From Paraburkholderia franconis (GTDB lineage Bacteria > Pseudomonadota > Gammaproteobacteria > Burkholderiales > Burkholderiaceae), in contig NZ_WHNP01000012.1 in assembly GCF_009362735.1 (NCBI RefSeq), positions 136,973 through 200,972 of the forward strand: 64,000 nt of DNA, written 5' to 3'. The notes under the pieces are model-generated. The model had not been told where the DNA came from and ran no database searches. It saw nothing but the letters and a program-made list of their open reading frames with translations. Shown here one piece after another: positions 63,628 to 64,000 of this stretch (positions within the stretch are counted from its first letter, which is position 1; every line of letters begins with the position of its first letter). The translations under genes were made by a program, and so were the position numbers.

Positions 63628-64000
63628 ATGAAAAAGAACCGTCAACGGCGCCTCGCAGGTCTGGCGGCAGTCGCTTCCGTTGCTACGGCAGCGTATGCAC
63701 CGGCGTTCGCGCAAAGCAGCGTGACGCTGTACGGCATCGTCGATAACGGCATCGGTTATCAGTCGAGCTCGACGACGCTCGGCTCGACGTCGGGCGGCCA
63801 CTCGGCGTTCAAGATGATCACGGGCGTGTGGGCAGGCAGCCGCTTCGGCCTGAAGGGCGCGGAAGATCTGGGCGGCGGCACGAAAGCGATCTTCACGCTG
63901 GAAGAGGGCTTTAGCGCGAACAGCGGCGCGATGTCGACGACCAACCTGATGTTCAGCCGCCAGGCGTTCGTCGGCGTGACGAACGGCACGTACGGCACGC
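63628..64000 (+). CDS. Gram-negative porin, 3' end cut by window
   Basis: The first 124 residues of a general porin: signal peptide to about residue 28 (MKKNRQRRLAGLAAVASVAT..PAFA), mature start QSSVTLYGIVDNGIG, then SRFGLKGAEDLGGGTKAIFT and RQAFVGVTNGTYGT. It is the same family as the porin at 2325 but clearly a different paralogue. TGGAG precedes the start. The frame is open at the window end. Confidence 0.95.
   Translation, partial: MKKNRQRRLAGLAAVASVATAAYAPAFAQSSVTLYGIVDNGIGYQSSSTTLGSTSGGHSAFKMITGVWAGSRFGLKGAEDLGGGTKAIFTLEEGFSANSGAMSTTNLMFSRQAFVGVTNGTYGT

Overview
The window is GC-rich, densely coded DNA from a member of the Burkholderiaceae, most likely Paraburkholderia, Caballeronia or Burkholderia. 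The signs are two trimeric Gram-negative porins with the typical mature start QSSVTLYG, a cyoABCD operon next to a MocR regulator, a CysI-DUF934 pair, DUF2322, a DeoR-linked acid-sugar cluster, and an FNR/universal-stress cluster like those of the genus. I saw no rRNA, tRNA, CRISPR array, replication origin or intact insertion sequence. Both window ends cut genes: an HDOD protein on the left and a porin on the right.

Layout. 1-3.5 kb: HDOD protein, HAD phosphatase, porin. 4.3-7.4 kb: a PQQ alcohol dehydrogenase carrying the extra Asp of lanthanide-dependent enzymes, a di-haem cytochrome c and a periplasmic ankyrin protein, in one operon. 7.4-9.8 kb: TetR and a divergent membrane protein sharing a long palindromic operator, then an HDAC-like amidohydrolase. 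10.3-13.1 kb: a split YeeE/YedE sulfur importer and a SulP permease. 13.3-18.9 kb: MocR divergent from cytochrome bo3 oxidase. 19-21.9 kb: sulfite reductase/DUF934 and DUF2322. 21.9-22.6 kb: a scar where a divergent LuxR/hydrolase pair has lost both N-terminal halves. 22.8-27 kb: KdgT permease, four-carbon acid-sugar kinase, PdxA2 dehydrogenase and DeoR, a threonate/erythronate-type catabolic operon with three repeated operator-like sites. 27-31.3 kb: class II aldolase and HAD divergent from LysR, then a cysteine synthase and a YbaK-like editing protein.

32.5-37.6 kb is a low-oxygen/stress block: a receiver-only response regulator, an FNR protein with all four cluster cysteines and the ExxSR helix, three universal stress proteins, a flavodoxin and a CBS-BON protein. 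FNR boxes (TTGAY-N4-RTCAA type) sit in three of its intergenic regions. 37.8-42.3 kb: an SDR, a SnoaL-like protein, and DUF2306 overlapping a LytS-type kinase and a LytTR regulator. 42.6-45.7 kb: transketolase and a short 6-phosphogluconate dehydrogenase. 46.1-50.8 kb: a cytoplasmic three-subunit molybdoenzyme resembling sulfite dehydrogenase SoeABC. 50.8-55.4 kb: ferredoxin reductase, thioredoxin-like protein and a GH63 glycosidase. 55.7-57 kb: an orphan toxin/Imm50-like immunity pair. 57.3-60.3 kb: PsuG and a beta-propeller lipoprotein. 60.4-63.5 kb: a gluconate module (LacI repressor, gluconokinase, MFS transporter) with three matching palindromic operators.

The recurring themes are sulfur metabolism (sulfite reductase, sulfite oxidation, thiosulfate/sulfate uptake, cysteine synthase), periplasmic and respiratory oxidation (PQQ dehydrogenase, cytochrome c, bo3 oxidase) and sugar-acid catabolism. 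The best candidates for new biology are the lanthanide-type PQQ dehydrogenase operon with its ankyrin protein, the orphan toxin/immunity pair, and the self-contained FNR-box regulon.
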